41,053 nt of DNA from the NCBI GenBank assembly GCA_007124045.1, contig SLFX01000142.1:1-41053 (forward strand), in the 5' to 3' direction. Numbering within the stretch: the stretch's first letter is position 1; each line of letters opens with the position of its first letter. The notes below the pieces were generated by a model. The model was not told the origin of the DNA. It made no database searches and worked only from the letters and a program-made list of their open reading frames with translations. The DNA is from Candidatus Delongbacteria bacterium (GTDB taxonomy: Bacteria > UBA4055). A program made the position numbers and the translations under genes. Below are positions 40,294 through 41,053 of this stretch, in pieces.

Positions 40294-40797
40294 TTATTCG
40301 TTTAGCGGCATTTTAACTCTTATTACATCGGGTACGATTATTGTTCTGTATATACCTCTCTGAGTTAGGGATTCCTGGAACTCTAAAGCCTCCGGCCTTG
40401 TTCTGAATTTACCTATCCTTATTCTGTAAAAGGGTCTCTCAAAAATCAGAAGAACATTATCTTCTCCGTAGTTGTCAACATACATAGACTCTCTGATCTT
40501 GGCTTCATTTATATCCTCACTCATAAAAACCTGTACCCTGAAACCATTTATATCTTTGTAAACACTGTCGGCTTCGGCCGTTTCCGTTACTGCATACCTC
40601 TGTTCGAACAATTCGGGTATATCATTTTTGGCATCAATTTTCAAATCTCTGAAAACAGATCTGCTATCAGTATATCCACCTGAAGGTATAAATCCCCTTG
40701 ACATCTCCGATCTTACTACAGATGAGTTCAGCAGGAAAAGGGGGGTAACCGTAACTAAAAAAACAATTATCTTCATCATAGGATTAGTAGTACTCAT
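40294..40797 (-). CDS. SPOR domain protein
   Basis: Signal peptide; NGFRVQVFMSEDINEAKI...YRIRIGKFRTRPEALEFQESL. Confidence 0.75.
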   Translation of the reverse strand: MSTTNPMMKIIVFLVTVTPLFLLNSSVVRSEMSRGFIPSGGYTDSRSVFRDLKIDAKNDIPELFEQRYAVTETAEADSVYKDINGFRVQVFMSEDINEAKIRESMYVDNYGEDNVLLIFERPFYRIRIGKFRTRPEALEFQESLTQRGIYRTIIVPDVIRVKMPLNE

Positions 40798-41053
40798 TTT
40801 TTAACATATTCAGTTCTTCAATAAGATCCGCCTTGATCTTAAGGATTTCATCTCTGTATGAATTCAGATTCTCGGCATATTTATAATTTTTCGGTTCTTC
40901 TTTCGATTTTTTATAATAATAGAATATCTCCTTCTTGGCGCATGATGAGGCATATTTAAATCTCGCATGGGCCAGATCAACGAGCAGATCATAATTCTCG
41001 TTATCCTCATCAACGAGTTTAGTTGCATCATCCATTTTCTTTTTGTATTCACC
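40784..41053 (-). CDS. Helical, TPR/coiled-coil-like protein (partial, runs off window end)
   Basis: Frame remains open to the window edge (GEYKKKMDDATKLVDED...AHARFKYASSCAKKEIFYYYKKSKEEP). Confidence 0.55.
   Translation of the reverse strand, partial: GEYKKKMDDATKLVDEDNENYDLLVDLAHARFKYASSCAKKEIFYYYKKSKEEPKNYKYAENLNSYRDEILKIKADLIEELNMLKNEYY

Overview
Gene-dense bacterial window with about 41 credible CDS, almost all housekeeping or cell-envelope, in long same-strand runs with very short gaps. The lineage looks FCB-group-like (PorV/PorQ-like barrels, a FlgD/T9SS-like C-terminal domain), but I am not confident of this. Left: a tightly packed minus-strand run degP-like > psd > pssA > ribE > ribBA > zinc-ribbon methyltransferase. 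Middle: hutU with a MalY-type C-S lyase, a DprA/SLOG-like protein, htpG, a HEXXH metallopeptidase-like protein, a four-gene envelope cluster (two PorV/PorQ-like barrels, a propeller protein with a sorting-like CTD, an Ig-like lipoprotein), and a plus-strand run glcD-like > rseP > tgt > membrane-anchored orphan DHp-like protein > KamA-family radical SAM enzyme. Right: a nine-gene minus-strand run (OMP, gpmI, PAS histidine kinase, ribH, map, queH, HTH-fused N6-adenine MTase, nitroreductase, GNAT), a triple-SPOR lipoprotein, dsbD/trx, then AMMECR1, S41 protease, tmk and another SPOR protein. I found no tRNA/rRNA, CRISPR, transposase or prophage. The best candidates for something new are the HTH-fused solitary adenine methyltransferase translationally coupled to queH, and the kinase-less membrane DHp protein driven by a perfect-consensus promoter inside tgt. 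Next are the apparently leaderless KamA-family gene, the HEAWH peptidase, and the envelope cluster with a 47-nt dual-coding overlap. All family calls were made by reading motifs; no database search was run.
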